Positions 1-5,590 of a stretch of DNA of 21,606 nt are shown here, piece after piece. Position numbers and translations under genes: made by a program. Each line of letters starts with the position of its first letter. Within the stretch, counting starts at the first letter, position 1. The stretch comes from JACQKT01 sp038063055 (GTDB lineage: Bacteria > Patescibacteriota > Minisyncoccia > UBA6257 > 2-01-FULL-56-20). The stretch is taken from assembly GCA_038063055.1 (NCBI GenBank), contig JBBTVY010000006.1, positions 1 through 21,606 of the forward strand, given 5' to 3'. Below the pieces are notes generated by a model that made no database searches, had not been told where the DNA came from, and saw nothing but the letters and a program-made list of their open reading frames with translations.

Positions 1-49
1 GCGCCTGCCTTCCAAGCAGGATACGAGGGTTCGATTCCCTTCACTCGCT
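1..49 (+). tRNA. tRNA-Gly(TCC), 5' part missing
   Basis: The window opens inside a tRNA. The anticodon arm CCTGC-CTTCCAA-GCAGG gives anticodon TCC, so it reads GGA/GGG glycine codons. A T arm follows (GAGGG, TTCGATT, CCCTT), then the 3' acceptor strand CACTCGC and discriminator T49. The next bases are CAA, so CCA is not encoded and must be added after transcription. The acceptor 5' strand, D arm and promoter lie left of the window. Confidence 0.93.
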
Positions 50-361
50 CAAATCTAACGGGATTGCGCAAAATTTCCGAATCCCCCCCGCCTGCGCAGA
101 GGCTTCGGCGGGCAGGAAAGATTCAGATTTTGCGGGACAAGCTCAAGGCGCCAGTTCTCCCGATTTTGTTTCCGCAAAGCGGAAATACAAAATCGAGGAT
201 CCATGATATTTTAATCAAATCTAAAGATTTGAAAAATATCGGGAGATTCTGGTATCCCGCTCAAGTCATCACAAATACAGGTTCTCCGCCAAAGGCGGAT
301 CCGCCTCGGGCAGAGATTCCCCTTACCCGCTCAATTAGAAAATCTTAACGAAGAATAAGTT
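50..361. repeat. Repeat-rich gap between tRNA-Gly and tyrS
   Basis: I see no credible gene here. The stretch is a chain of hairpins. GGGATT/AATCCC pairs at 60-65 and 80-85. A GC palindrome occupies 87-116 (CCCGCC...GGCGGG and CCTGC...GCAGG). An imperfect 35-nt hairpin lies at 161-195 (TTCCGC-AAA-GCGGAA core extended by AT pairs). A second lies at 205-240 (GATATTT...AAATATC around CAAATCT...AGATTTG). GAAAATCT at 338-345 pairs with AGATTTTC at 363-370. Three short stretches (120-147, 245-265, 315-334) resemble the tRNA 3' end. The first hairpin after the tRNA could help stop transcription, but none has a clear T tract. Confidence 0.7.
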
Positions 362-416
362 TAGATTTTCAATTGTCCCGAGCGAGTCCCGACGAAGGAG
401 GGACGACGAGGGACTA
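362..416 (+). repeat. GTCCCGAGCGAG repeat, copy 1
   Basis: The sequence TAGATTTTCAA then TGTCCCGAGCGAGTCC then GACGAAGGA then GGACGACGAGG recurs in reverse orientation at 11281-11337 with only a few differences. The AGATTTTC edge forms a stem with an upstream GAAAATCT in both copies. The tyrS stop codon (TAG on the minus strand, 414-416) falls at the inner edge of this copy, so the repeat reaches the end of the gene. Confidence 0.8.
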
Positions 417-1661
417 CTTTATTTTAATCCTGAAGAACTTTTTCTTTCCGATTCTAATGGAATCTCCATCTCTTACATAAACTAGTTTTGTGGGATCTGA
501 ACATTTTTCTCCGTTTATACTAAAACCTCCCTGAATGATAATCCTTCTAGCCTCGCCCTTACTTTTTATAGCACCGCTGGCCGTTATAAGTTTTACGGGG
601 AAAATTTCTCCGATTTGAGAACTAGGATCTCCTTTTCGTATTATTGTTGCTTTATTTAAACGAAGCGGTTGTAGTTCATTATCGGATAAATCTTTTTTAG
701 AAAACAATTTATCCCATCTTTCCTCCGCTTTTTTCGCCGCGGATTCTCCGTAAATCTTTTTCACTATCTCGAAAGCGACCAGCATTTTGGCCTCCTTCGG
801 CCCTTTCCTTAAAATCGTTTTAACTTCGGGCAGTGGTACGCGCGTGCAATTTACAAAAAACACTTTGGTCATTTCGTCCGGCTGGGCCATCACCGCTCCG
901 TACATTTCGTTCGGCGGAAAAGAAAGAAATACTCCTGTTCCCTTGCTTTTGGACATGAGCTCGCCGGTCTTAGGGTTCTCCATAAGATTGACGACAATTA
1001 CGAATTTATCTTTGTTTTTTAACCTCTTAACCAGCGTCCTACCGGTAAGAGCATTGAAGGTTTGGTCTGTTCCGCAAAGCTCGGCGTCGACATCCATCGC
1101 CACGCTGTCGTAGCCCTGCATAAGCGGGTAAAGAAATTCGTGGAGATGAATCGGCAGCTGGTCTTTCAGGCGCTTCTGGAACATATCTCTTTCGAGTATT
1201 TGTTGAACCGTGAAATTGGAGGCCAGGGAAATAATTTCCTTCAAAGATAGTTTTGAAAGCCATTTGCCGTTATACAAAACTTTCGGCGGATTTTTTCTGT
1301 CGCTGAAATTCAAAAGTGGTTTTATCTGCTTCAGCCAGTTCTTAACATTTTCTTTTACTTCTTTTTCGGTAAGCTGCTTTCTGGCTTCGGTTCTGTCGCC
1401 GGGGTCTCCGATTCTCGCCGTAAAATCACCGAATAAAACAATCACTTCGTGCCCAAGCTGGCGAAGCTCTTCAAGGAACATATAATTTTTGGCGTGGCTA
1501 AGGTGCAAAGCCGAAGAGGTCGGGTCGGCGCCCATGTAAATTCTCAACCTATCGCCTTTGATTAATCTTTCAAACAGGGCTTCTTTCGACGGCAATATCT
1601 GAACAACGACTCCCCTGCCGAAAATTTTCTTCAAGCGTTTCTTGTCGGTGATTGTTTTCAT
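414..1661 (-). CDS. tyrS: Tyrosyl-tRNA synthetase
   Basis: A class I aminoacyl-tRNA synthetase that charges tRNA-Tyr in the cytoplasm. From the chosen start the protein is 415 residues, normal for bacterial TyrRS. The HIGH signature appears as HLSH (about 53-56) after YMGADPTSSALH. The KMSKS loop appears as LMSKSK (about 235-240). The tyrosine-pocket region includes QGYDS (about 182-186) and CGTDQ (196-200). A C-terminal S4 RNA-binding domain spans about 355-412. A longer frame begins at 1703, but its extra 14 residues run through a GCCGCT/AGCGGC hairpin and look non-coding, so I place the start at 1661 (MKTITDKK). It is the last gene of the nusA-clpP-tyrS series, with a structured 160-nt gap before it that may control it separately. 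I see no T-box. The stop TAG lies in a genomic repeat. Confidence 0.95.
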   Translation of the reverse strand: MKTITDKKRLKKIFGRGVVVQILPSKEALFERLIKGDRLRIYMGADPTSSALHLSHAKNYMFLEELRQLGHEVIVLFGDFTARIGDPGDRTEARKQLTEKEVKENVKNWLKQIKPLLNFSDRKNPPKVLYNGKWLSKLSLKEIISLASNFTVQQILERDMFQKRLKDQLPIHLHEFLYPLMQGYDSVAMDVDAELCGTDQTFNALTGRTLVKRLKNKDKFVIVVNLMENPKTGELMSKSKGTGVFLSFPPNEMYGAVMAQPDEMTKVFFVNCTRVPLPEVKTILRKGPKEAKMLVAFEIVKKIYGESAAKKAEERWDKLFSKKDLSDNELQPLRLNKATIIRKGDPSSQIGEIFPVKLITASGAIKSKGEARRIIIQGGFSINGEKCSDPTKLVYVRDGDSIRIGKKKFFRIKIK

Positions 1662-1680
1662 TATTGGATAAATTCTATCA

Positions 1681-1701
1681 CAAAAGCCGCTATCGAGCGG
1701 C
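1681..1701 (-). terminator. Terminator-like hairpin before tyrS
   Basis: Read on the minus strand this is GCCGCT-CGAT-AGCGGC, a perfect 6-bp GC-rich stem with a 4-nt loop, followed by TTTTG. It sits about 20-25 nt before the tyrS start. The T tract is short, so it may be a weak terminator, an attenuator, or only another hairpin repeat. Confidence 0.4.
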
Positions 1702-1714
1702 AAAGCAACTGAGA

Positions 1715-1814
1715 GATGTTCTGTTTTTGAGAAGCTATCGGAAGCCGCGGAGGCGGCTGAGATGCAGGTAAATTTTCAGCAGAAAATTATACTGGTTCTC
1801 AAAAACAGAACATC
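1715..1814 (-). repeat. 19-bp inverted repeat enclosing two hairpins (tyrS leader)
   Basis: GATGTTCTGTTTTTGAGAA at 1715-1733 is exactly complementary to 1796-1814. The 62-nt interior holds two more hairpins: AGCCGC-GGAG-GCGGCT at about 1742-1757, and AATTTTC-AGCA-GAAAATT at about 1771-1788. A transcript from clpP into tyrS could fold into a three-way junction followed by the hairpin at 1681-1701. It may be a small mobile element with terminal inverted repeats, an RNA leader, or both. No second copy of the 19-mer is seen in the window. Confidence 0.6.
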
Positions 1815-1821
1815 GAATATC

Positions 1822-2430
1822 CTACTTGTGCTTCTTTATAATCTCATCAATCAGGCCGTATTCTTTGGCTTCTTCCGGCGTCATGTAAAAGTCGCGGTCG
1901 GTGTCTTTCTCGATTTTAGCGAGCGGCTGGCCGGTGTGCTTGGAAAGAATGTGGTTTATTTTGTCCTTGATTTTTAATATCTGCCTCGCGGTGATTTCTA
2001 TTTCTGTCGCTTGCCCTTCGGCTCCTCCCATAACCTGGTGCAAAAGAATCTCGGAATTCGGCAGGGCAAAACGTTTGCCGTCGGCTCCGGCAGCAAGGAG
2101 AACCGCGCCCATTGAGGCGGCCATGCCTACGCACATTGTTGAAACGTCCGGCTTTACGTATTGCATGGTGTCATAAACAGCCATTCCTGCCGTAACCGAA
2201 CCGCCGGGCGTGTTCAAATACAACTTAATGTCTTTTTTGGGGTCCTCGTGCTCGAGGAAAAGGAGTTGGGCGATGACCGAATTCGCCACGCCGTCGTTGA
2301 TCGGGCCGCCGAGAAAAATTATTCTTTCCTTAAGAAGTCGTGAATAGATGTCGTAAGCGCGTTCGCCGTATTGCGTTTTCTCGATTACTGTCGGAATCAG
2401 ATATTGGTTTATAGGATAGATTTTTTTCAT
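1822..2430 (-). CDS. clpP: ATP-dependent Clp protease proteolytic subunit
   Basis: A serine protease that forms the barrel chamber working with a Clp unfoldase to degrade cytoplasmic proteins. The protein is 202 residues, the usual length. The catalytic triad is visible: Ser106 in GMAASMGAV, His131 in ILLHQVMGG, and Asp180 in DTDRDFYM. The oxyanion glycines appear in LNTPGGSV (about 72-79). The start ATG at 2430 begins MKKIYPINQYLIPTV; an AAAGGAA stretch lies directly before it, closer than an ideal ribosome site. The gene follows nusA after 51 nt and precedes tyrS on the same strand, which suggests shared transcription from the promoter upstream of nusA. No ClpX or ClpA gene is in the window. 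Confidence 0.97.
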   Translation of the reverse strand: MKKIYPINQYLIPTVIEKTQYGERAYDIYSRLLKERIIFLGGPINDGVANSVIAQLLFLEHEDPKKDIKLYLNTPGGSVTAGMAVYDTMQYVKPDVSTMCVGMAASMGAVLLAAGADGKRFALPNSEILLHQVMGGAEGQATEIEITARQILKIKDKINHILSKHTGQPLAKIEKDTDRDFYMTPEEAKEYGLIDEIIKKHK

Positions 2431-2481
2431 TTCCTTTATTTTATAGAAAATAAATTTATAAGTAAACGTATCCTTGTTTCG

Positions 2482-3687
2482 TTAATCGGATTCGTCGGCG
2501 GCATCCATTTTTTCCAGCTCGCCGCTCGAAGCCACTCCGCCCTCTTGAGATTCCTCCGGCCGCGCCTGCGAACGGACGTCTATTTTCCATCCGGTAAGCT
2601 TGGCCGCCAATCTCACGTTCTGCCCGCTGCGGCCGATAGCCAAACTAAGCTGGTCTTCGGGAACATAAACTCTGGCTTCTCGTCTCGGCAGCGCTTCCAC
2701 TGAAGCGACTTTGGCCGGAGAAAGCGAATTGGCTATGAGTTTTTCCGGGTCGTCCGACCATTCGGCAATATCTATTTTCTCGTTGCCAAGTTCGTTGTTG
2801 ACCGCCATGACGCGCGTTCCGCGCTGGCCAACCAAAGCACCAACCGGGTCAACGCCTTCGACATTCGAAGCTACGGCTAATTTCGTCCGGCTGCCGGGTT
2901 CCCTCGCGATTGCTTTTATTTCGACGGCTCCTTCAGCAACCTCCGGCACTTCAAGCTCAAAAAGTTTGCTGACGAATTTCGGATGTGAACGCGAAAGTAT
3001 GATGCCCGGCAACCGTGTGTCTTCCTGAACCGCCAAAACGAGAAAGCGGAGCCGTTCGCCGATGCGGTAATGTTCTCCCGGTATCGATTCATTGGCGAAC
3101 ATCACTCCGAAAGCGCGTCCGAGGTCCACGTAAACGTGCCCGCGCTCGAAGCGCTGAACAAGCCCGCTGACAACTTGCCCTTCTTTATCGTGCCATTCCT
3201 TAAGTATGGATTCCCTTTCCGATTCGCGGAGTTTCTGGAAAATGGATTGCTTGGCCGCCTGCGCCGCTATACGGCCAAAATCTTCGTGCCCTTCCAGGGT
3301 GAAAGAAATTTCCTCGCCGACCGTGGCGTCCTTCTTTGCTTTTTTGGCTTCTTCCAGAGTTATATGTCGTTCCGGATTATATCTTGGCAACAAGCCTTCT
3401 TCCTCCCGCCCAGTTTCAGCTGGGCGAGGCTCGCCCCCCTCAGGGGCGGCTCCTTCATCGACGAAACGGACCGTGCTTTCGTCAACGACGGCTTTTATCT
3501 GCCAGAATTCAAGCTCCCCGGTTTTTGTGTCGAGTTTTGCTTTGATGATTTCTCCGCGCTTTCCGTACTCGCGCTTGTAAGCGGCGGCGATGGCCGACTC
3601 GACCACTTCAAGAACTTTTTTCGGGTCGAGCGCCTTTTCTTCGGCAACCTGTTTTATGGCTTTCGATAAATCTTTTAGGTTGAACAT
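2482..3687 (-). CDS. nusA: Transcription termination/antitermination factor NusA
   Basis: Binds RNA polymerase and nascent RNA to modulate pausing, termination and antitermination. Of the 401 residues, the N-terminal polymerase-binding domain covers about 1-160 and contains LLPRYNPERHITLEEAK. An S1 domain lies at about 167-231 (GQVVSGLVQRFERGHVYVDLG). Two KH domains follow, with GxxG loops GQRG (287-290) and GRSG (352-355). The tail after 375 is acidic and low in complexity; the C-terminal acidic repeats of proteobacterial NusA are absent, as in many short NusA proteins. Residues about 79-97, just before the conserved LLPRYNPER, look like an inserted GC-rich palindrome read in frame. The gene has its own consensus promoter at 3778-3806 and leads clpP and tyrS. 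I see no clear ribosome site before the ATG. Confidence 0.96.
   Translation of the reverse strand: MFNLKDLSKAIKQVAEEKALDPKKVLEVVESAIAAAYKREYGKRGEIIKAKLDTKTGELEFWQIKAVVDESTVRFVDEGAAPEGGEPRPAETGREEEGLLPRYNPERHITLEEAKKAKKDATVGEEISFTLEGHEDFGRIAAQAAKQSIFQKLRESERESILKEWHDKEGQVVSGLVQRFERGHVYVDLGRAFGVMFANESIPGEHYRIGERLRFLVLAVQEDTRLPGIILSRSHPKFVSKLFELEVPEVAEGAVEIKAIAREPGSRTKLAVASNVEGVDPVGALVGQRGTRVMAVNNELGNEKIDIAEWSDDPEKLIANSLSPAKVASVEALPRREARVYVPEDQLSLAIGRSGQNVRLAAKLTGWKIDVRSQARPEESQEGGVASSGELEKMDAADESD
3407..3450. repeat. GC palindromes inside nusA
   Basis: CGCCCAG-TTTCAG-CTGGGCG (3407-3426) overlaps GGGCGAG-G-CTCGCCC (3422-3436) and GCCCC...GGGGC (3433-3447). Together they encode the low-complexity stretch GAAPEGGEPRPAETG in the NusA linker. 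The composition resembles the GC palindromes between genes, so this is probably an in-frame repeat insertion. Confidence 0.6.
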
Positions 3688-3777
3688 GCCAATGTTGTAG
3701 CTAAATTTTCAAGCTCGTTTGTAGCTTGGAGAAATCCTTCAAAAAAATCCACCATTGAGGGCGGATTCATTAAGCAC

Positions 3778-3806
3778 ATTATATAGGGGGTTTTTGTAAA
3801 AGTCAA
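3778..3806 (-). promoter_or_regulatory. Sigma-70-type promoter for nusA-clpP-tyrS
   Basis: On the minus strand TTGACT (3801-3806) is followed by a 17-nt spacer and TATAAT (3778-3783), which is near consensus with ideal spacing. The transcription start would be near 3771, giving about an 84-nt leader before the nusA ATG. Confidence 0.75.
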
Positions 3807-3815
3807 CTCCTTACT

Positions 3816-3844
3816 ATTAGATAATAATTTATTATATTTGTCAA
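3816..3844 (-). promoter_or_regulatory. Possible second promoter upstream of nusA
   Basis: On the minus strand TTGACA (3839-3844), a 17-nt AT-rich spacer, then TCTAAT (3816-3821). The -35 is perfect but the -10 lacks the second-position A. It would lie about 38 nt upstream of the stronger promoter, in tandem with it. Confidence 0.35.
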
Positions 3845-3850
3845 TGGCGT

Positions 3851-4270
3851 TCAAATGTTTTCATAATGGCGGATGTCGCAATTTTTTAGAGCCGGATTTT
3901 CCGCGCCGGCCTGCCCGCGCGGGCAGACCGGAATTTTTATGGCAACCAGATCTATTTGCCATCCCCTGTCCTCGTTAACCAAATCCGGATTTTCAGCAAC
4001 GAACTCGCGGCAGGTTCGTTGCAATTTTTTAAGCTTTGAAGAAGTCAGGTGGTCCTCCGGCAAAAGCCCGCCAGCTGAATTTTCCTTGAGCGCTTTGACC
4101 TCGACAAAAACCAAAATATTGGTTACTGGCCTGGCAATAATATCTATTTCGCCCCATGGCTTCCGATAATTCCTTTTAAGTATCCTATACCCCCTACCAA
4201 CAAGATATTCACAAGCCAGGTCTTCGCCGAGTTTACCTGTTTCCGATTTTAACGTTTTCGCGCGGAACAT
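3851..4270 (-). CDS. yraN: YraN/UPF0102 family endonuclease-like protein
   Basis: A small protein with the predicted endonuclease fold shared with Holliday-junction resolvases; its cellular role is not established. Residues that mark the family are GKLGEDLACEYL (about 12-23), GYRILKRNYR, WGEIDIIA (about 39-46) and VFVEVKA (about 54-60), which hold the predicted metal-binding Asp, Glu and Lys. Its 139 residues are slightly longer than usual. The excess is C-terminal and includes CPRGQAG, encoded by the perfect palindrome at 3911-3926. It starts at 4270 and ends 163 nt before nusA, which has its own promoter. It is divergent from the plus-strand endonuclease gene at 4312, with only 41 nt between the two starts. 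Confidence 0.9.
   Translation of the reverse strand: MFRAKTLKSETGKLGEDLACEYLVGRGYRILKRNYRKPWGEIDIIARPVTNILVFVEVKALKENSAGGLLPEDHLTSSKLKKLQRTCREFVAENPDLVNEDRGWQIDLVAIKIPVCPRGQAGAENPALKNCDIRHYENI
3911..3926. repeat. 16-bp perfect palindrome inside yraN
   Basis: CTGCCCGCGCGGGCAG is a perfect palindrome flanked by CCGG on each side. It encodes CPRGQAG near the YraN C-terminus, outside the conserved core. Its composition matches the GC palindromes in the gaps at 87-116 and 7160-7262. Confidence 0.75.
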
Positions 4271-4311
4271 TTATGGTATGATTTTAATGTTATTCAGCAA
4301 ACAATGCAAAC

Positions 4312-4752
4312 ATGATTCAGGACAAAAAACTATCTTACGAATTTATAAGGGGTTTCATCGAAAGCAAAGGAACATTTACTTTTTCATCGAATAACAAAAT
4401 ACATCGTAAGGTTCCTGCGTTTGCAATAAAAACGAACATTAGGAATAAGGAACTGATAGAGAAGATAAGGGACTCAATGGGCTTAGAAAATAAAGTATAT
4501 GAGTATAACCATCAAAAAAATGATGGATATAAAAGAGAACCACAAGCAATGCTTATTGTGAGGGAATTTGGGCAACTAAAAAATATAATCGTCCCATTTT
4601 TCTATAAGCGGCTTAAAGGAAACAAAGGAAAGCAGTTTGAACAATGGCTTGAAAATATTGGGAATGATCCTGCCGTACCGGAAACGTTCAAATTTATCTA
4701 CAAAATACATAAGGCTGGTTTTTATGATAAAAATCCCAAATTTGTAGATTAA
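4312..4752 (+). CDS. Free-standing LAGLIDADG homing endonuclease-like protein
   Basis: 146 residues with one LAGLIDADG-type motif near the N-terminus (YEFIRGFIESKGTFTF, about 9-24), where Glu17 would be the acidic metal ligand. A beta-rich core follows (FAIKTN, about 37-42; MLIVREF, 80-86), then a C-terminal helical part ending in QFEQWL. Single-motif members usually act as homodimers that cut long DNA sites. Lysine-rich composition and lower GC than the flanking genes suggest horizontal origin. It is not inside a visible intron or intein: yraN is intact on one side and the zinc-finger gene on the other. No ribosome site is evident. Activity is uncertain because the usual D/E-G is replaced by ESKG. 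A WhiA-like or intron-derived remnant is an alternative. Confidence 0.72.
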   Translation: MIQDKKLSYEFIRGFIESKGTFTFSSNNKIHRKVPAFAIKTNIRNKELIEKIRDSMGLENKVYEYNHQKNDGYKREPQAMLIVREFGQLKNIIVPFFYKRLKGNKGKQFEQWLENIGNDPAVPETFKFIYKIHKAGFYDKNPKFVD

Positions 4753-4767
4753 GCATTTGTAAATAAT

Positions 4768-4856
4768 GTTTGTTGATTTACAAACAAAACATCAAAAATC
4801 AAAAAAATGTAGGTTTTTCAAGCTTATCGGGTTTTTTGATTTATTGAGATGTTTGT
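4768..4856. repeat. AT-rich inverted repeats downstream of the endonuclease gene
   Basis: GTTTGT-TGATTT-ACAAAC forms a small hairpin at 4768-4785. The stretch 4780-4807 (ACAAAC...ACATC...AAATCAAAAAA) is largely complementary to 4832-4856 (TTTTTTGATTT...GATGTTTGT). It could stop transcription from the endonuclease gene. I see no protein-coding frame. Confidence 0.5.
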
Positions 4857-4882
4857 CAGGAACTGATTTTTTCTGATATTTC

Positions 4883-4946
4883 ATCGGCAATTTTAATCGG
4901 CAACGGCAATTTATCGGCAATTTTTTAATCGGAAGTCAATCGGCAA
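4883..4946 (+). repeat. Direct repeats of ATCGGCAA
   Basis: Perfect ATCGGCAA occurs at 4883, 4896, 4913 and 4939, with degenerate copies near 4902 and 4928 (ATCGGAAG). Each is flanked by T-rich DNA, with spacing of 11-17 nt. The 8-mer is too short and the spacing too irregular for CRISPR. Binding sites for a protein or a remnant of an iteron-like array are possible. Confidence 0.6.
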
Positions 4947-5158
4947 AACATTTCATTAGGGGCGCTTTTCTAAGGAAGATTAAACGGTTATTTAAACCTT
5001 AACATCGCTTGCCATGGACCAGGACAAACATAAAATTAACCTATTGACAAAATATAATTTATATTGCGTGATTTATTATTTGCCGGATACACGGGCAAAA
5101 CAAAAAATATCGAAGCTTGCTTCCATTAAAATGATTTGACGATGTGCGGTCATTTAAG

Positions 5159-5250
5159 TAACCTTACAATCGGGAGCGAGGCAAGTGTAAGAGCGGGAAC
5201 TGCTTTTATTTTCGCCGAGTGATCCGATTGATAAAACAAAGTTTTATTAA
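5159..5250 (+). promoter_or_regulatory. Structured leader-like repeat, copy 1 (before the zinc-finger gene)
   Basis: This element recurs on the minus strand at 8094-8223. Shared parts are TTACAATCGG, AGCGAGGC, GTAA-AGCG, GCTTTTATTTTCGCCGAG and CCGATTGAT. CAATCGG (5167-5173) can pair with CCGATTG (5224-5230), enclosing TAAGAGCG/TGCTTTTA (5188-5208, two G-T pairs). The final hairpin ATAAAAC-AAA-GTTTTAT (5231-5247) ends 6 nt before the next ATG. A 26-codon frame at 5142-5222 (starting MCGHLSNLTIGSEA) runs through it, but base changes between copies do not clearly show coding selection. Confidence 0.65.
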
Positions 5251-5253
5251 ACA

Positions 5254-5589
5254 ATGACTAAAGAAAAAAGAGCTACTTACGAAAAAAGGCTTAAAGAAGA
5301 AAAAATCAAGCTGACGGCAGAAGTGGGAAAATACTCGGAGGCAGAAGATTTCGGCAGCGATATCGACCACATGGAAGAAGAATCTGACGAGTCGCAGTCT
5401 TACGCGAACAGAATGTCCATAGCCTCCAGCCTCAAAGCCAGGGTTAACGAAATAGACATGGCCTTGAACAAAATTATTATGGGCACCTACGGAGTTTGCG
5501 GAAAATGCGGGGGAGAAATATCCGAAAAAGTCCTGGACATGGCGCCGGAATCCGAATTGTGCGTCGATTGCAAAAAAGGAGAAAGATGA
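5254..5589 (+). CDS. DksA/TraR-type C4 zinc-finger protein
   Basis: 111 residues: an N-terminal helical, charged coiled region (1-75) followed by a C-terminal C4 zinc finger with Cys82, Cys85, Cys103 and Cys106 in VCGKCGGEIS...ELCVDC. Family members bind the RNA polymerase secondary channel and alter initiation, often with ppGpp. At the coiled-coil tip DksA carries acidic residues; here DFGSDIDHMEEESDES is acidic but not an exact match, so a specific DksA role is not assured. The start ATG at 5254 follows the hairpin of the leader-like repeat with no ribosome site. The gene ends in TGA one base before the comM start, so the two are probably translationally coupled. Confidence 0.9.
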   Translation: MTKEKRATYEKRLKEEKIKLTAEVGKYSEAEDFGSDIDHMEEESDESQSYANRMSIASSLKARVNEIDMALNKIIMGTYGVCGKCGGEISEKVLDMAPESELCVDCKKGER

Positions 5590-5590
5590 G

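Noticed and set aside
64..348. 94-codon frame after the tRNA
   Set aside because: It passes through five hairpins and tRNA-like tails, so its amino-acid sequence only reflects repeats.
1662..1703. Longer TyrRS beginning at 1703
   Set aside because: The extra residues are encoded by a GC hairpin and lack similarity to TyrRS N-termini; the ATG at 1661 gives a standard start.
1662..1821. T-box riboswitch before tyrS
   Set aside because: No T-box bulge consensus, specifier loop or antiterminator could be recognised; only inverted repeats are present.
4883..4946. CRISPR array
   Set aside because: The repeat is only 8 nt, spacing is 11-17 nt and irregular, and there are no cas genes.
5044..5072. 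Promoter with TTGACA at 5044-5049
   Set aside because: The -35 is perfect, but the TATAAT and TATATT nearby are 3 and 10 nt away and nothing suitable lies at 16-18 nt.
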